56,870 nucleotides of DNA from Deltaproteobacteria bacterium (GTDB lineage: Bacteria > Desulfobacterota > WTBG01 > CAIYCZ01 > CAIRTM01), in the NCBI GenBank assembly GCA_024276465.1, contig JAJRXD010000014.1, positions 1 to 56,870 of the forward strand. Reading direction: 5' to 3'. This document shows, one piece after another, positions 19,448-29,153 of the stretch. Under the pieces are notes generated by a model that worked only from the letters and a program-made list of their open reading frames with translations, was not told the origin of the DNA and did no database searches. The translations under genes were made by a program, and so were the position numbers. Positions within the stretch are counted from its first letter, which is position 1. Every line of letters starts with the position of its first letter.

Positions 19448-19495
19448 AAATCAGTTCTCCACAAAAGTTTCTTCTGGATTTATTTAAAGGCGGGC

Positions 19496-19978
19496 TTATA
19501 GCTCATACAGGGTTTCATCCCTGATGGGGATTTTTCCCCTGGTTTTTGCTTTTGTTCCGGAGGTCAAAAAAGGCTCCTCACTTTCCAGGAGATCTCCCAT
19601 TTCAGCTTCAATCTTTTCAGGATCCTCACCTGCTTCCATCCTTTTCAGTGCCTCCTGCATCCCGTCTCCAAGCTTAACTCCTGTCATGTCCGAAAATTTT
19701 CGCATAAAATCTGCTGCCTGCCGGGGATCTTCTCCGCTCATATTTTCTGCTTCCGCTGCAAGACTGCTCATGGCTTTCTCAAGCTTTCTCTCGTCTATGG
19801 GAATATCCCCGGTACTGGCTTCTTTTCCGGATCTCTCGATGGTGGAAAACAGGGACACCTGTCGCTTTAATTCTCCTTTGCAGCGCGGGCAGGAGGGGTG
19901 CTTTTTTGTGTTAACTTTTTTTGAAAAAAAATTAAAGATTGTGTTGCAGTTTTTGCAGTAGAATTCATAAATCGGCAT
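19496..19978 (-). CDS. FmdB-type zinc-ribbon protein
   Basis: A 160-aa protein whose first 45 residues form the FmdB/CxxC zinc ribbon: MPIYEFYCKNC and CPRCKGEL provide two CxxC pairs. The rest is helical and acidic, with no known domain. FmdB-like proteins are called putative regulators, but their role is unknown. It lies 15 bp downstream of fliA on the same strand, so the two are probably co-transcribed. Confidence 0.8.
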   Translation of the reverse strand: MPIYEFYCKNCNTIFNFFSKKVNTKKHPSCPRCKGELKRQVSLFSTIERSGKEASTGDIPIDERKLEKAMSSLAAEAENMSGEDPRQAADFMRKFSDMTGVKLGDGMQEALKRMEAGEDPEKIEAEMGDLLESEEPFLTSGTKAKTRGKIPIRDETLYEL

Positions 19979-19993
19979 GATACTGTACCAATA

Positions 19994-20764
19994 CTACGCA
20001 TAATAAGACTTCTTCAGTTTGCCCCGAAGCCTTAAAACAGCTTTTGTATGTATTTGGGAGACCCTTGATTCAGTAAGGTTCATAATTTCCCCGATTTTTT
20101 TCATTGTAAGTTCCTTAAAGTAGTAAAGGGATACCACACGTTTTTCTTTCTCAGGCAGGAGTTCAATGTTGTCTGCCAGAACGCTTTTCAGTTCCTCTGT
20201 ATCAAGTCTTTCAAAAGGAGTCGAACTTTCTTCACTGATAATTTTGTCAAGAAGGGATATTTTTGAATCATCATTCCTTGAGTCCCGCTCCAGACTGATT
20301 ACAGAAACTTTGCTTACCCTGTTAACTAATTTATGCAGCTTCTCAACCCCGATATCCATGGCTTTTGCAACTTCTTCATCAGTTGCCGGTCTTCCAAGCT
20401 TCTTTTCCAGGTCCATGTTGATCTGTTCCAGCATGGTAGCTACTTTTCGGACAGAACGGGGCACCCAGTCCATGGCTCTGAGATTGTCCAGGATTGCACC
20501 CTTTATTCGATATTCTGCATATGTTTCAAATTTTACACCCTTTTCAGGATCAAACTTTTCCAGGGCATCCATCAAACCCAGCACCCCGGAGTTAATCAGA
20601 TCCTGAGCATCCAGACGCAACGGCAGACGTGCTGCTATCCGGTTGGCAATGTACTTAATAAGGGGTGCGTACTTCAGGATAACTTCTTCTTGAGGTTTGG
20701 AATGCATTTTCCTGGGTTGATCTGCTGCTTCCGGGGGGCCTGGTACTATCCCAACCTTTTGCAT
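19994..20764 (-). CDS. fliA: RNA polymerase sigma-28 factor FliA
   Basis: A flagellar-type sigma-70 family protein of about 256 aa. Region 2 contains DLINSGVLGLMDALEKFDPEKGVKFETYAEYRIKGAI-like sequence (abbreviated here as DLINSG...FETYAEYRI), followed by DWVPRSVR. Region 3 has LGRPATDEEVA. Region 4 has LPEKEKRVVSLYYFKELTMK and LTESRVSQIHTKAV. It directs late flagellar and chemotaxis genes. The start at 20764 is favoured because GAGGATTTGGTT precedes it; an ATG 36 bp further upstream has no ribosome binding site. Its presence indicates a motile host. No anti-sigma FlgM is next to it. Confidence 0.92.
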   Translation of the reverse strand: MQKVGIVPGPPEAADQPRKMHSKPQEEVILKYAPLIKYIANRIAARLPLRLDAQDLINSGVLGLMDALEKFDPEKGVKFETYAEYRIKGAILDNLRAMDWVPRSVRKVATMLEQINMDLEKKLGRPATDEEVAKAMDIGVEKLHKLVNRVSKVSVISLERDSRNDDSKISLLDKIISEESSTPFERLDTEELKSVLADNIELLPEKEKRVVSLYYFKELTMKKIGEIMNLTESRVSQIHTKAVLRLRGKLKKSYYA

Positions 20765-21163
20765 AACCAAATCCTCATTTCCATGTTTATTGTATGACAT
20801 TTGGTTGCTACATTAAATAATGAGTTCAGATTATTGAAGCACGGTCTGTTTCTGTTCCAACAACAACAATACTTTATAATTATTTAAATTATATTTATTT
20901 TAGATCAAATTGCAAGCAAAAAAAAGCAGTTTTTTCATTTTATTGATAATCAACTTCAAGAAAATGCCCATATCACCCAGAATTAACATATAATTCTGCT
21001 TTTTAATCTTTGCAAAAAGCCCCTGGCGCTTTAAAGTGCGCTCTTGCTGAAACCTGTCTGCATATCTATTAAATTAATAGCAGTGCAAGCCTTTATTCTG
21101 TCTGTGTCGCTACAATTAACATCATCCACTTGCCTCTGAAAAAACTTCTCAGCCTGATCCAAA
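20765..21163. other. Intergenic region upstream of fliA
   Basis: Very AT-rich around 20860-20940, which probably includes the fliA promoter, although no clear -35/-10 pair can be defended. No gene or RNA was recognised. Confidence 0.4.
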
Positions 21164-21203
21164 AAAAGCCCGAAGCAATAAAACTACTGCAATGGGCTTT
21201 TTA
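21164..21203 (-). terminator. Intrinsic terminator of the SnoaL-like gene
   Basis: Inverted repeat AAAAAGCCC ... GGGCTTTTT encloses about 22 nt. On the minus strand it follows the stop codon of the SnoaL-like gene by about 25 bp and ends in a U run. It could also act on the plus strand. Confidence 0.8.
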
Positions 21204-21226
21204 AACTGGCTGTTAATAACACATTG

Positions 21227-21706
21227 TTATTCAAGACCGCTTTTCTTGTTATCTTTCCAGCCCTGCTTGAGATCAGCAGCATAAAACAGCTCCAGCACCA
21301 TATGGCTCATTTTCCACACACCATTTTCCTTGCGGTATTTGTCATACTCTTTTCCCGCAAGCAGGATATCCTTGCCGCTTACCATCGTGCTTGTCTGCCA
21401 TAGATAAAAAATCCCTTCAGCTTCGGTTTCGCTCAGTATTTTTATACGGGGCTGCAGAAAAAAATGGACGCCAAATTTCAAGCTGTCCTTAGCGCCTGCA
21501 AAAAATCCACAGACTTCATCCAGACCAACATACTTTCCGAAACCTTCTTTTTCACCATCCCAGACTGCATCTTCCGTAAAAAGATCTCTCATGCGGTCCG
21601 GGTTGTACATATCATCACAGGCATCAGCATATTCAGCCTTCAGCTGTTTAATAGCCTCTATGTCCTCCAGAGCCTGAACCCGTTTCGCAAGTTCATTAAT
21701 GTCCAT
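21227..21706 (-). CDS. SnoaL-like (NTF2-fold) protein
   Basis: A 159-aa protein with the SnoaL_4 pattern: a coiled N-terminal helix (LAKRVQALEDIEAIKQLKA), YADACDDMYNPDRMRDLFTEDAVWDG, and HFFLQPRIKI. These cone-shaped folds include dehydratases, isomerases and hydroxylase-like proteins; no reaction can be assigned. It has a perfect AAAGGAGG ribosome binding site and its own terminator, so it is a single-gene unit. Confidence 0.75.
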   Translation of the reverse strand: MDINELAKRVQALEDIEAIKQLKAEYADACDDMYNPDRMRDLFTEDAVWDGEKEGFGKYVGLDEVCGFFAGAKDSLKFGVHFFLQPRIKILSETEAEGIFYLWQTSTMVSGKDILLAGKEYDKYRKENGVWKMSHMVLELFYAADLKQGWKDNKKSGLE

Positions 21707-21895
21707 GATAATCCTCCTTTGCCTTTGCGTTGTTCTTATAAGTATTGACTATGAAAATGTCTTTGCTATTATGAATGGCATTTCAAAACAATTTACTTTT
21801 ACATTATATGATTGTCAATAAAAATTTGTTCAATAAAATCCGGATTTTGCAGTAGAGGTCGTAGCAAATTCCAGATTAAATAACGAACTTCTGCA

Positions 21896-22978
21896 ATGTT
21901 GTCAGAAAATTTTGAAAAAAGATTGATAAAGCTATGGAAGCTTGTTGACCGGGCACTGGATGGAATGCTCATTACAAGCCCGGAGAATGTCCGCTATCTC
22001 AGCGGGTTTTCCGGAACCGAAGGCACACTTGTCCTCACCAGAAGCACAGGTTTTTTTCTCACTGACGGCAGGTATGCAACACAGGCAAAAGAACAGGTTA
22101 ACGGTTTTTCAGTCATTACCTTCCGGGATAAATTCAGGGAGCTTGGCCGGTTGATAAAGAAGCTTAAAATCAGGTCACTTGGATTTGAATCCGGGAATTT
22201 AACAGTTGCCAAAATGTCAGATCTTGAAAAAAATGTGGGGTCTGTGGCACTTAAGCCTTATGCCGGAAAACTTGACTCTTTCAGAACTGTTAAGGATGCA
22301 GAGGAGGTCAGAGTGCTTAAAAAAGCAGCTTTTATAGCTTCTGAGAGCCTGAGGGAAGTTGTTCCGTTTATTAAACCCGGTGTTCGGGAGATAGAGATCG
22401 CTGCTGAGCTTGAGTACAGCATGAGGCAGAAGGGGGGGGACGACACAGCATTCCGGACAATAGTGGCATCAGGCTACCGGTCCGCGCTTCCTCACGGCAT
22501 ATCCTCAACAAAGAAGATTGAAAAAGGGGATTTTGTGCTTATTGATTACGGTGTTGTTTACCAGGGATACTGCTCTGATGAAACCTGTACTTTTGTAGTG
22601 GGCAAACCAACAGCAAAGCAGAAACGAATTTATGGAATTGTAAAGAAGGCCCATGATCTGGCAATAAAAGCAGTGAAAAGCGGAAAATTCCTGAAAGAGG
22701 TAGATGATATGGCACGCAATCACATAGGAAAGATGGGATATAAAAGATACTTTAACCACAGCACTGGTCATGGCATCGGCCTTTGTGTTCACGAACAGCC
22801 ACTGGTTTCATTTCGTTCAAAAGGAAAAATACAAAGGGGCATGGTTTTTACTATTGAGCCCGGCATCTATCTGCCGAAATGGGGGGGGGTAAGAATAGAA
22901 GATACAGTCATTGCAAAATCCAGTGGAAGTGAAATAATAACCAGAAGTGATAAAACCCTGATATCTGTCGGCCTTTAA
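21896..22978 (+). CDS. M24-family Xaa-Pro aminopeptidase
   Basis: A 360-aa creatinase/prolidase-type peptidase. The N-terminal domain contains NVRYLSGFSGTEGTLV. The pita-bread catalytic domain has the five metal ligands in LIDYGVVYQGYCSDET (two Asp), HSTGHGIGLCVHE (His), FTIEPGIYL (Glu) and GGVRIEDT (Glu). It cleaves N-terminal residues that precede proline. It lies 64 bp upstream of lepA on the same strand. Confidence 0.9.
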   Translation: MLSENFEKRLIKLWKLVDRALDGMLITSPENVRYLSGFSGTEGTLVLTRSTGFFLTDGRYATQAKEQVNGFSVITFRDKFRELGRLIKKLKIRSLGFESGNLTVAKMSDLEKNVGSVALKPYAGKLDSFRTVKDAEEVRVLKKAAFIASESLREVVPFIKPGVREIEIAAELEYSMRQKGGDDTAFRTIVASGYRSALPHGISSTKKIEKGDFVLIDYGVVYQGYCSDETCTFVVGKPTAKQKRIYGIVKKAHDLAIKAVKSGKFLKEVDDMARNHIGKMGYKRYFNHSTGHGIGLCVHEQPLVSFRSKGKIQRGMVFTIEPGIYLPKWGGVRIEDTVIAKSSGSEIITRSDKTLISVGL

Positions 22979-23042
22979 CCCGGATTTTGAAGGGACAGAT
23001 TCAGGCAGATACCGGGAATAACATATAACCAGCAATCAAATC

Positions 23043-24839
23043 ATGGAACATATAAGAAATTTCAGCATTATTGCACATATTGATCACGGCAAGTCAACCC
23101 TTGCGGACAGGCTGATTCAGCATGCAGGGCTTATAAACAAAAGAGAGTTTCGCGATCAAATCCTTGACAGCATGGACATTGAACGCGAGCGGGGAATCAC
23201 CATTAAAAGCCAGACAGTAACCCTGCCATATAAAAATGACAGGGGGGAGGATTTCGAGCTTAATCTCATAGATACTCCGGGGCATGTTGATTTTTCATAT
23301 GAGGTTTCCAGGGCTCTTGCCTCCTGTGAGGGTGTACTGCTTTTGATTGACGCTGCCCAGGGAGTTGAGGCACAGACCATGGCCAATCTTTACGCAGCAA
23401 TGGAGCATGACCTTGAAATAATCCCTGTAATCAATAAAATAGACCTTCCGGCAGCAGATATTGAACGGGTTCGGGAGGAAATAGAGATAGAACTCGGGCT
23501 TGACTCAGATGCTGCCATACTGTGTTCAGCCAAGGCAGGAACAGGGATAGAAGAGGTATTTAAGGCAATAACCGAAAGGATCCCCCCACCAAAGGGAACC
23601 ACAAAAAAGCCCCTTTCAGCACTTATTTTTGATGCTCAGTATGATTCTTTTCGCGGGACTATTATCAGCTGCCGTGTCTTTGACGGCAGTATCCGCAACG
23701 GTGACACAATACGGTTTGTTTCCAACAGCGCCACACACAGGGTTGAAGAGGTTGGGGTGTTCCGGCTGAAACTGGAGCGAAGAAAAGAGCTCTCAGCCGG
23801 TGAGGTAGGTTATTTAATAGCAGGCATTAAAACTGTAAGCGATACCAGTGTCGGGGATACCATAACCCTTGAATCCAACCCCTCAGCAGTTCTGCTTCCC
23901 GGGTTCAAAGAGCCAAAGCCCATGGTTTTTTCCTCTGTATATCCTATTGCAGCTGATGACTATCTGTCCCTGGCTGAATCGCTGGACAAGTACAAGCTTA
24001 ATGATGCTGCACTGGTCTATCAGAAAGACTCCTCTGCTGCACTTGGACAGGGCTTTCGCTGCGGCTTTCTTGGTCTTCTTCACCTGGAAATAGTGCAGGA
24101 ACGCCTTGAAAGGGAATTTGGTCAGTTTATATTAATGACTGCGCCAAGCGTCAAGTACAAGTTCCTGCTTAAATCCGGAGAAAAGGTTACTGTTGATAAT
24201 CCTCACTACTATCCCGACCCTGGCGAAATAGAAAAATCAGAGGAACCGTTTGTCAGGATTGCCATCATCATCCCGGAGCGTTACATGGGAGCTGTAATGC
24301 AGCTTTGCATGGAACGGCGCGGTGTCAATTCAAAGTTTAATTACCCCACCCACGGTCGCATTGAAATAAATTTTGATCTTCCTCTGGCTGAGGTGATCTA
24401 TGATTTTTATGACCGGCTGAAAACCATAACACAGGGATACGGGTCATTTGACTATGAGTTTCTTGATTACCGTGAGAGCTCTCTTGTCAAGGTGGACATG
24501 CTGGTAAATCACGAAAAGGTTGATGCCCTCTCCCTTATAGTCCATCAGAACAATTCACGCAAACGCGCCCTGAACATATGCGAACGCCTGAAAGAGGAAA
24601 TTCCGAGGCAGATGTTTAAAATAATCATACAGGGCGCCATAGGCGGAAACATTATTGCCCGCTCCACAATCAACCCGTACAGAAAAGATGTCACTGCCAA
24701 ATGTTATGGGGGAGACATTACAAGGAAACGTAAGCTGCTGGAAAAGCAGAGGAAGGGTAAATCGAGAATGAAAATGGTGGGTGCTGTGGAAATTCCGCAA
24801 AAGGCATTTATTTCAATTCTTAAAACTGATGACAGCTGA
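23043..24839 (+). CDS. lepA: Elongation factor 4 (LepA)
   Basis: A 598-aa translational GTPase of full family length. The G1 motif is IAHIDHGKST, followed by ERERGITIKSQTV, DTPGHVDF and NKIDLP. The C-terminal LepA-specific domain ends in GGDITRKRKLLEKQRKGKSRMK, a strongly conserved string. LepA helps back-translocate or assemble ribosomes under ionic stress. It often neighbours hemW in bacteria, as here. Confidence 0.97.
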   Translation: MEHIRNFSIIAHIDHGKSTLADRLIQHAGLINKREFRDQILDSMDIERERGITIKSQTVTLPYKNDRGEDFELNLIDTPGHVDFSYEVSRALASCEGVLLLIDAAQGVEAQTMANLYAAMEHDLEIIPVINKIDLPAADIERVREEIEIELGLDSDAAILCSAKAGTGIEEVFKAITERIPPPKGTTKKPLSALIFDAQYDSFRGTIISCRVFDGSIRNGDTIRFVSNSATHRVEEVGVFRLKLERRKELSAGEVGYLIAGIKTVSDTSVGDTITLESNPSAVLLPGFKEPKPMVFSSVYPIAADDYLSLAESLDKYKLNDAALVYQKDSSAALGQGFRCGFLGLLHLEIVQERLEREFGQFILMTAPSVKYKFLLKSGEKVTVDNPHYYPDPGEIEKSEEPFVRIAIIIPERYMGAVMQLCMERRGVNSKFNYPTHGRIEINFDLPLAEVIYDFYDRLKTITQGYGSFDYEFLDYRESSLVKVDMLVNHEKVDALSLIVHQNNSRKRALNICERLKEEIPRQMFKIIIQGAIGGNIIARSTINPYRKDVTAKCYGGDITRKRKLLEKQRKGKSRMKMVGAVEIPQKAFISILKTDDS

Positions 24840-24911
24840 TTTGTCTGACAAACCCGGCCGGAAAATGTACAGCAGTACAATTCCGGTTGAATAAGTTAAG
24901 AATAAATTTTT

Positions 24912-26036
24912 ATGGCTGCTGAAATCAAACTAAAACCCGGTCTTTATATCCATATACCTTTCTGCATTAAAAAGTGTCCCTATTGCGACTTTTACTCAAC
25001 AGCTGACAGCCGGCTCATCCCTGCATGGCTTGATGCAGTCAAAAGGGAAATTCTTCTTTACAGAGAGTACTCCAGCAGTTTTTCCACACTCTATTTTGGA
25101 GGAGGAACACCTACTGTCATTAATGAACATGCCATGAGAGAATTAGTGGGCTTTCTCCATGAAAATTTTACTTTCCTGCCAGGGGCTGAAAAAACAATAG
25201 AGGCAAACCCCAACGACCTGTCACGTGAAAACCTGAAAATGCTCCGTGATCTGGGTTTTAACAGAATAAGCCTTGGAGTCCAGTCCTTTGACAGAGAACT
25301 TCTGGAGTTTCTTGAAAGAAGGCATACGGTTTATGAGGCAGAACAGGCAATCGAATTGATCAGGGAAGCCGGATTTTCAAATTTAAACATTGATATTATG
25401 TATGCAATCCCGGGCCAGACCAGAGACAAGTGGATAAGCACTTTGAGCCGGGCTGTTTCTTTCAAGCCGGAGCATGTTTCCTGCTATCAGCTGACATTAA
25501 AAGAGGGCACCCCTTTCTGGAATCTCAGGAAAAACAGCACAATATGTATGCCGGAGGAGACTGATGAAGAGGCTTTTTTCCTTGAAACCGCCAAATTTCT
25601 CAAACACAGGGGCTATCTCCACTATGAGGTATCAAATTTTGCACGTGACATGAAATATGTTTCAGTCCATAACAGCCTGTACTGGAAGCATCACCCTTAT
25701 CTTGGTCTTGGACCGGCTGCCCACTCGTTTTTTAACAATACCAGATGGTGGAACTGCAAATCCGTTAAGCAGTATCTCAAATCTTTTGAAGATGGCAATA
25801 CTCCTGTTGAAGGCAGGGAAGAACTGACAGATGACCAGTTAAGGCTTGAGTCGCTTTTCCTGAACTTCAGAACAACAGGCGGCATGGACATTGAATCTTT
25901 TCAAACCTTTAAAAGGGTCGGGACAGTGCTTCCAATCCTTGAAAAGTCAAACCTTGTGAAAATTAAAGATGGCAGGGTTGTCCCCACAACAAAGGGGCTC
26001 CTTGTTGCTGACAGTATACCCTGTTTGTTTCTGTAG
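24912..26036 (+). CDS. hemW: HemW-like radical SAM protein
   Basis: A 374-aa radical SAM protein of the coproporphyrinogen dehydrogenase-like group. The cluster motif CIKKCPYCDF (CxxxCxxC) is at residues 18-25 and the SAM-binding strings LYFGGGTPT and EANPNDL follow. A C-terminal HemN-like domain is present. The usual length and the position after lepA match HemW, a heme chaperone rather than a decarboxylase; the absence of the extra HemN N-terminal part agrees. Confidence 0.9.
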   Translation: MAAEIKLKPGLYIHIPFCIKKCPYCDFYSTADSRLIPAWLDAVKREILLYREYSSSFSTLYFGGGTPTVINEHAMRELVGFLHENFTFLPGAEKTIEANPNDLSRENLKMLRDLGFNRISLGVQSFDRELLEFLERRHTVYEAEQAIELIREAGFSNLNIDIMYAIPGQTRDKWISTLSRAVSFKPEHVSCYQLTLKEGTPFWNLRKNSTICMPEETDEEAFFLETAKFLKHRGYLHYEVSNFARDMKYVSVHNSLYWKHHPYLGLGPAAHSFFNNTRWWNCKSVKQYLKSFEDGNTPVEGREELTDDQLRLESLFLNFRTTGGMDIESFQTFKRVGTVLPILEKSNLVKIKDGRVVPTTKGLLVADSIPCLFL

Positions 26037-26059
26037 CAGTTCTGCCAGGACTGAAAAAA

Positions 26060-26662
26060 ATGACTGTTAAACGTATTTTTGATGTTTTTATAAGCCTTTC
26101 ATGCCTTGTTCTGGCACTGCCGGTGATTGTTTCTGTTTCCTGTGCTGTTTTTTTCACCATGGGCAGGCCGGTCTTTTTCCGGCAGCAGCGCCCCGGCCTC
26201 AATGGAGCACTGTTTTACCTTGTCAAGTTTCGCACAATGCGGGCTCCCTGCAGACACGAGCACAGCTCTGATTTTGATTCTGTAAGAATTACACGGCTGG
26301 GCAGATTTTTACGCACAACCAGCCTTGATGAACTGCCGACTCTCTGGAATGTTCTGAAGGGTGATATGAGCCTTGTGGGACCACGGCCACTACTCACACA
26401 GTACCTGAACAGGTACACACCGGAACAGGCACGCAGGCATGAGGTGAAACCGGGAATAACAGGCTGGGCTCAGGTTAATGGACGAAATGCCATAACCTGG
26501 GAGAAAAAATTCAGCTTTGATGTATGGTACGTGGATAACCGCTCTTTATGGCTCGACCTGAAAATACTTGCTTTGACAGCACTTAAGGTATTAAAAAGAG
26601 AGGGTATAGGTCACGGTGATGAGATAACAATGCCCGAGTTCAGGGGAACAGATAAAAATTGA
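26060..26662 (+). CDS. Bacterial sugar transferase (monotopic phosphoglycosyl transferase)
   Basis: A 200-aa WcaJ/PglC-type enzyme that starts polysaccharide synthesis by moving a sugar phosphate to undecaprenyl phosphate. One N-terminal re-entrant hydrophobic helix is followed by FRQQRPGLNG, LVKFRTMR, TRLGRFLRTTSLDELPTLWN with the catalytic Asp-Glu dyad, DMSLVGPRPLL, and KPGITGWAQVNGRN. It lacks the long N-terminal part of WcaJ, so it is a compact PglC-like form. No glycan cluster is next to it. Confidence 0.9.
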   Translation: MTVKRIFDVFISLSCLVLALPVIVSVSCAVFFTMGRPVFFRQQRPGLNGALFYLVKFRTMRAPCRHEHSSDFDSVRITRLGRFLRTTSLDELPTLWNVLKGDMSLVGPRPLLTQYLNRYTPEQARRHEVKPGITGWAQVNGRNAITWEKKFSFDVWYVDNRSLWLDLKILALTALKVLKREGIGHGDEITMPEFRGTDKN

Positions 26663-26723
26663 CAGGTTACACCCTGTCTTGCTGCGAAAATATGGGGTAA
26701 TGCCTGTTGTTTCAAATCATGCA

Positions 26724-27545
26724 TCAGGTATAAATCAGCTGGGATATATGAACTGTTACAATGCCTGAATCTTTGATTTCCTTCAGAAATTTTTTTAAAA
26801 CAGATACTGTCTCAGGTCTGGGATGTCCGATCCCGATGGCTTTGCCATATCTGAGAGCTATGCTTTTCAGCTTGGAAAGCTGTTCTGCAATGAATTTTTC
26901 ATCCCTGTCCGGATCTATGAAAATATCCCTGAATGCTGATGGCATATGAAGTTTTTTTGCTGTATTGTAGGCCACAGAATTGCTGGTTGTGATACTGTCA
27001 ACAAAGAAGAACTCTCCTTCCATAAAAACCTTCAGTGCTTCATCCACCTTTTCCCTTGATTCTGTAAAAAGCGAACCCATATGATTGTTCGCGCCAACAG
27101 CAAAGGGAAAACTCGCCATATTTTCCTTTATTATGCTGTATCTCTCATTTGAACTCTGGGACAGATAAAGAGCACCAGGCCCCGGGTCAATACTTGAGCT
27201 GTGAGGTTCCATTGGCTGGTGAAGCATTACCTCATGGCCTTCTGAGTGAATCAGCTCTGCTAATTTCCGGGAATAGGTAATGCGGGGCAGAATTGAAAAG
27301 GTAATTGGTACCCCAAGCTCCAAAAACGGAAGGACCCTGGAATAATTATAGCCCACATCGTCAATAATGATGGAAATTTGAGGGTTTTTATCTGAAATTT
27401 GTTCAGGTTTCCTGTTCTGGTCAGCAGGAAAAGCCAGAGCAGAGGTTTTTGAAAACAGATTGGTTCCTGTCAGTGTTCCAGCTGTAAGAAGGGATGTTTT
27501 AACAATAAAATCCCGTCTTGAAAGATCTTTCCAATGTTCAGACAT
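26724..27545 (-). CDS. Divergent polysaccharide deacetylase with Tat-type signal
   Basis: A 273-aa protein. Residues 9-40 form a probable twin-arginine signal (SRRDFIVK followed by a hydrophobic stretch and an ALA site), so export to the periplasm is likely. The mature part is the divergent polysaccharide deacetylase (DUF610/YibQ) domain: ISIIIDDVGYNYSRVLPFLELG, ITFSILPRI, EVMLHQPMEP, NNHMGSLFT, FVDSITT and IGIGHPRP. Family members are thought to act on peptidoglycan or oligosaccharides. It is a single-gene unit. Confidence 0.88.
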   Translation of the reverse strand: MSEHWKDLSRRDFIVKTSLLTAGTLTGTNLFSKTSALAFPADQNRKPEQISDKNPQISIIIDDVGYNYSRVLPFLELGVPITFSILPRITYSRKLAELIHSEGHEVMLHQPMEPHSSSIDPGPGALYLSQSSNERYSIIKENMASFPFAVGANNHMGSLFTESREKVDEALKVFMEGEFFFVDSITTSNSVAYNTAKKLHMPSAFRDIFIDPDRDEKFIAEQLSKLKSIALRYGKAIGIGHPRPETVSVLKKFLKEIKDSGIVTVHISQLIYT

Positions 27546-27722
27546 TTGACATACCAGTAAAGATTTCTCCTCCCGACTCTGTTCAGTCAGGTGTCAAAGT
27601 GACAGAAAAAGGACTTTCCGTTCAGACTGATTATAATTGATATTATCAAGGATACCGTTAACAGGTTCTCCAGTCAACAATATACCACATCCTGCATAAG
27701 CCTGCCTGATTTATATAGGCTG

Positions 27723-29030
27723 TTATGCAAACAACTTCATCTGTTTCGGCTGTTCTTTTCTTTTCTTGTGAGTTTTTTTCAGAACCGGATCAGAAACCCT
27801 GACCATACCATATTCCCCGTCATATCCCTGACTGACAGAAACCCTGCCTTCACGCATATTACCAAGGGCTTCTGAAAGCAGATGATAGCCGGCCTGCTTA
27901 ATCGTGTTAAGGGGGCAGCTTCTGAGAATGCTCAGTTCATTTCCAAACCGTTCAAGAAGGCTGAAGTATTCACGGGTTACCCTTTTGCTCGCAACCCCGA
28001 CACCGGTCAGTTCGGAAAGAATCTCCACAAGGGGCACAAGGCTTTAAAATCCAAAGGCTCTTTCAGGCCTGCAGTCCTGATCCCTGTCAGAAAGCACCTT
28101 TACTCTGTGCATGACACCCACAGTTACCTTCTTGCCGCACTCAGGACATTTCCCGTCAAGGGAGATGGTCTCATCCGGTCCCATTCTCACCTTGCATGAC
28201 CTGTGCCCGTCATAATGATATTTGCCCTCCTCCGGGAAAAATTCAAGTGTTCCTTTAAAACCATTTTCATCCTTTTTCCTGAGGGCCTTCATCATGTCAA
28301 AGTATGAAAGAGCACACGCAAAAATATTTGCCTCTCTGGCAAGTTTTGATGGAGAGTGTGCATCAGAATTTGAGACAAGAACAAAATTGTCAAGATTTGA
28401 AAGCATCCAGTTCATGCGCGGATCTGAGGAAAGACCGGTTTCAAGGGCAAAAACGCAGGCAGTTAAATCCTCAAAACATTCCTCAATACTGTCAAAACCG
28501 CTTGCAGCACCTAAAACAGAAAAATGGGGTGTCCAGATATGTGCTGGTATCAGAGTGTTTTCAGGAGATGCATCAAGGCTCATCTGCAGAAGCCTCTTGC
28601 AGTCCATGCCGATTATGGGTCTGCCGTCAGACTTGATGTTACCGATTTCCTGAAGGGCTGCATTCAGGCGGCCTGCTGCAAGAAAGTCAGGGGAAAGAAT
28701 AAGGCTGTGAACCTTTCTTGTTCTATCCTGTTTTTTATAGATTGTACTTATCTCAACACTCAGCAGAAACCTGACAGGTGCACGGCAGGAATCCGGAACC
28801 TGCCTGTCGATCTATGAACAGTATTCATCCTTTAGCCTGAAAAGGCCGGGCTCTGCCGGCTCAAGCTTTTCCTGCAGTTCGGCAAACCATTCAGGGTGGG
28901 TAAAATCCCCGGTTCCAACCACTGCTATACCCTTTATCTGGGCCCATTTATATATATTTTCAAGGTTCATCTGCGGGCTTGTGGCCCTGGAAAGATAGGA
29001 ATGAATATGAAAGTCAGCTATAAAACACAT
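27723..29030 (-). pseudogene. EndoQ-like PHP-domain endonuclease with two internal stops
   Basis: One continuous minus-strand frame of about 435 codons is interrupted only by TAG (28812-28814) and TAA (28044-28046); the frame never shifts. The start MCFIADFHIHSYLSRAT is that of PHP-domain proteins, followed by VGTGDFTHP, CRAPVRFLLSVEIST, HIWTPHFSVLG, SNSDAHSPSKLAREAN and a zinc-ribbon pair CPECGKKVTVGVMHRV. This order matches endonuclease Q, which nicks DNA 5' of deaminated bases. The second stop sits in GF-stop-SLVPLVEI, probably a former AAA lysine codon. An in-frame TTG start at 29060 is possible. As read, only a short N-terminal fragment would be made. Confidence 0.8.
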
Positions 29031-29153
29031 GGGGCATGGGCTCTGTTTTGATTTGCACAATACGCGATGGGACTGTTTTTGATAAGAAAAGTATAGGGTA
29101 TGGAGGACAGATGTGTCAACTTAAAACTTGAATATTTTCCGGGGACACCTTAC

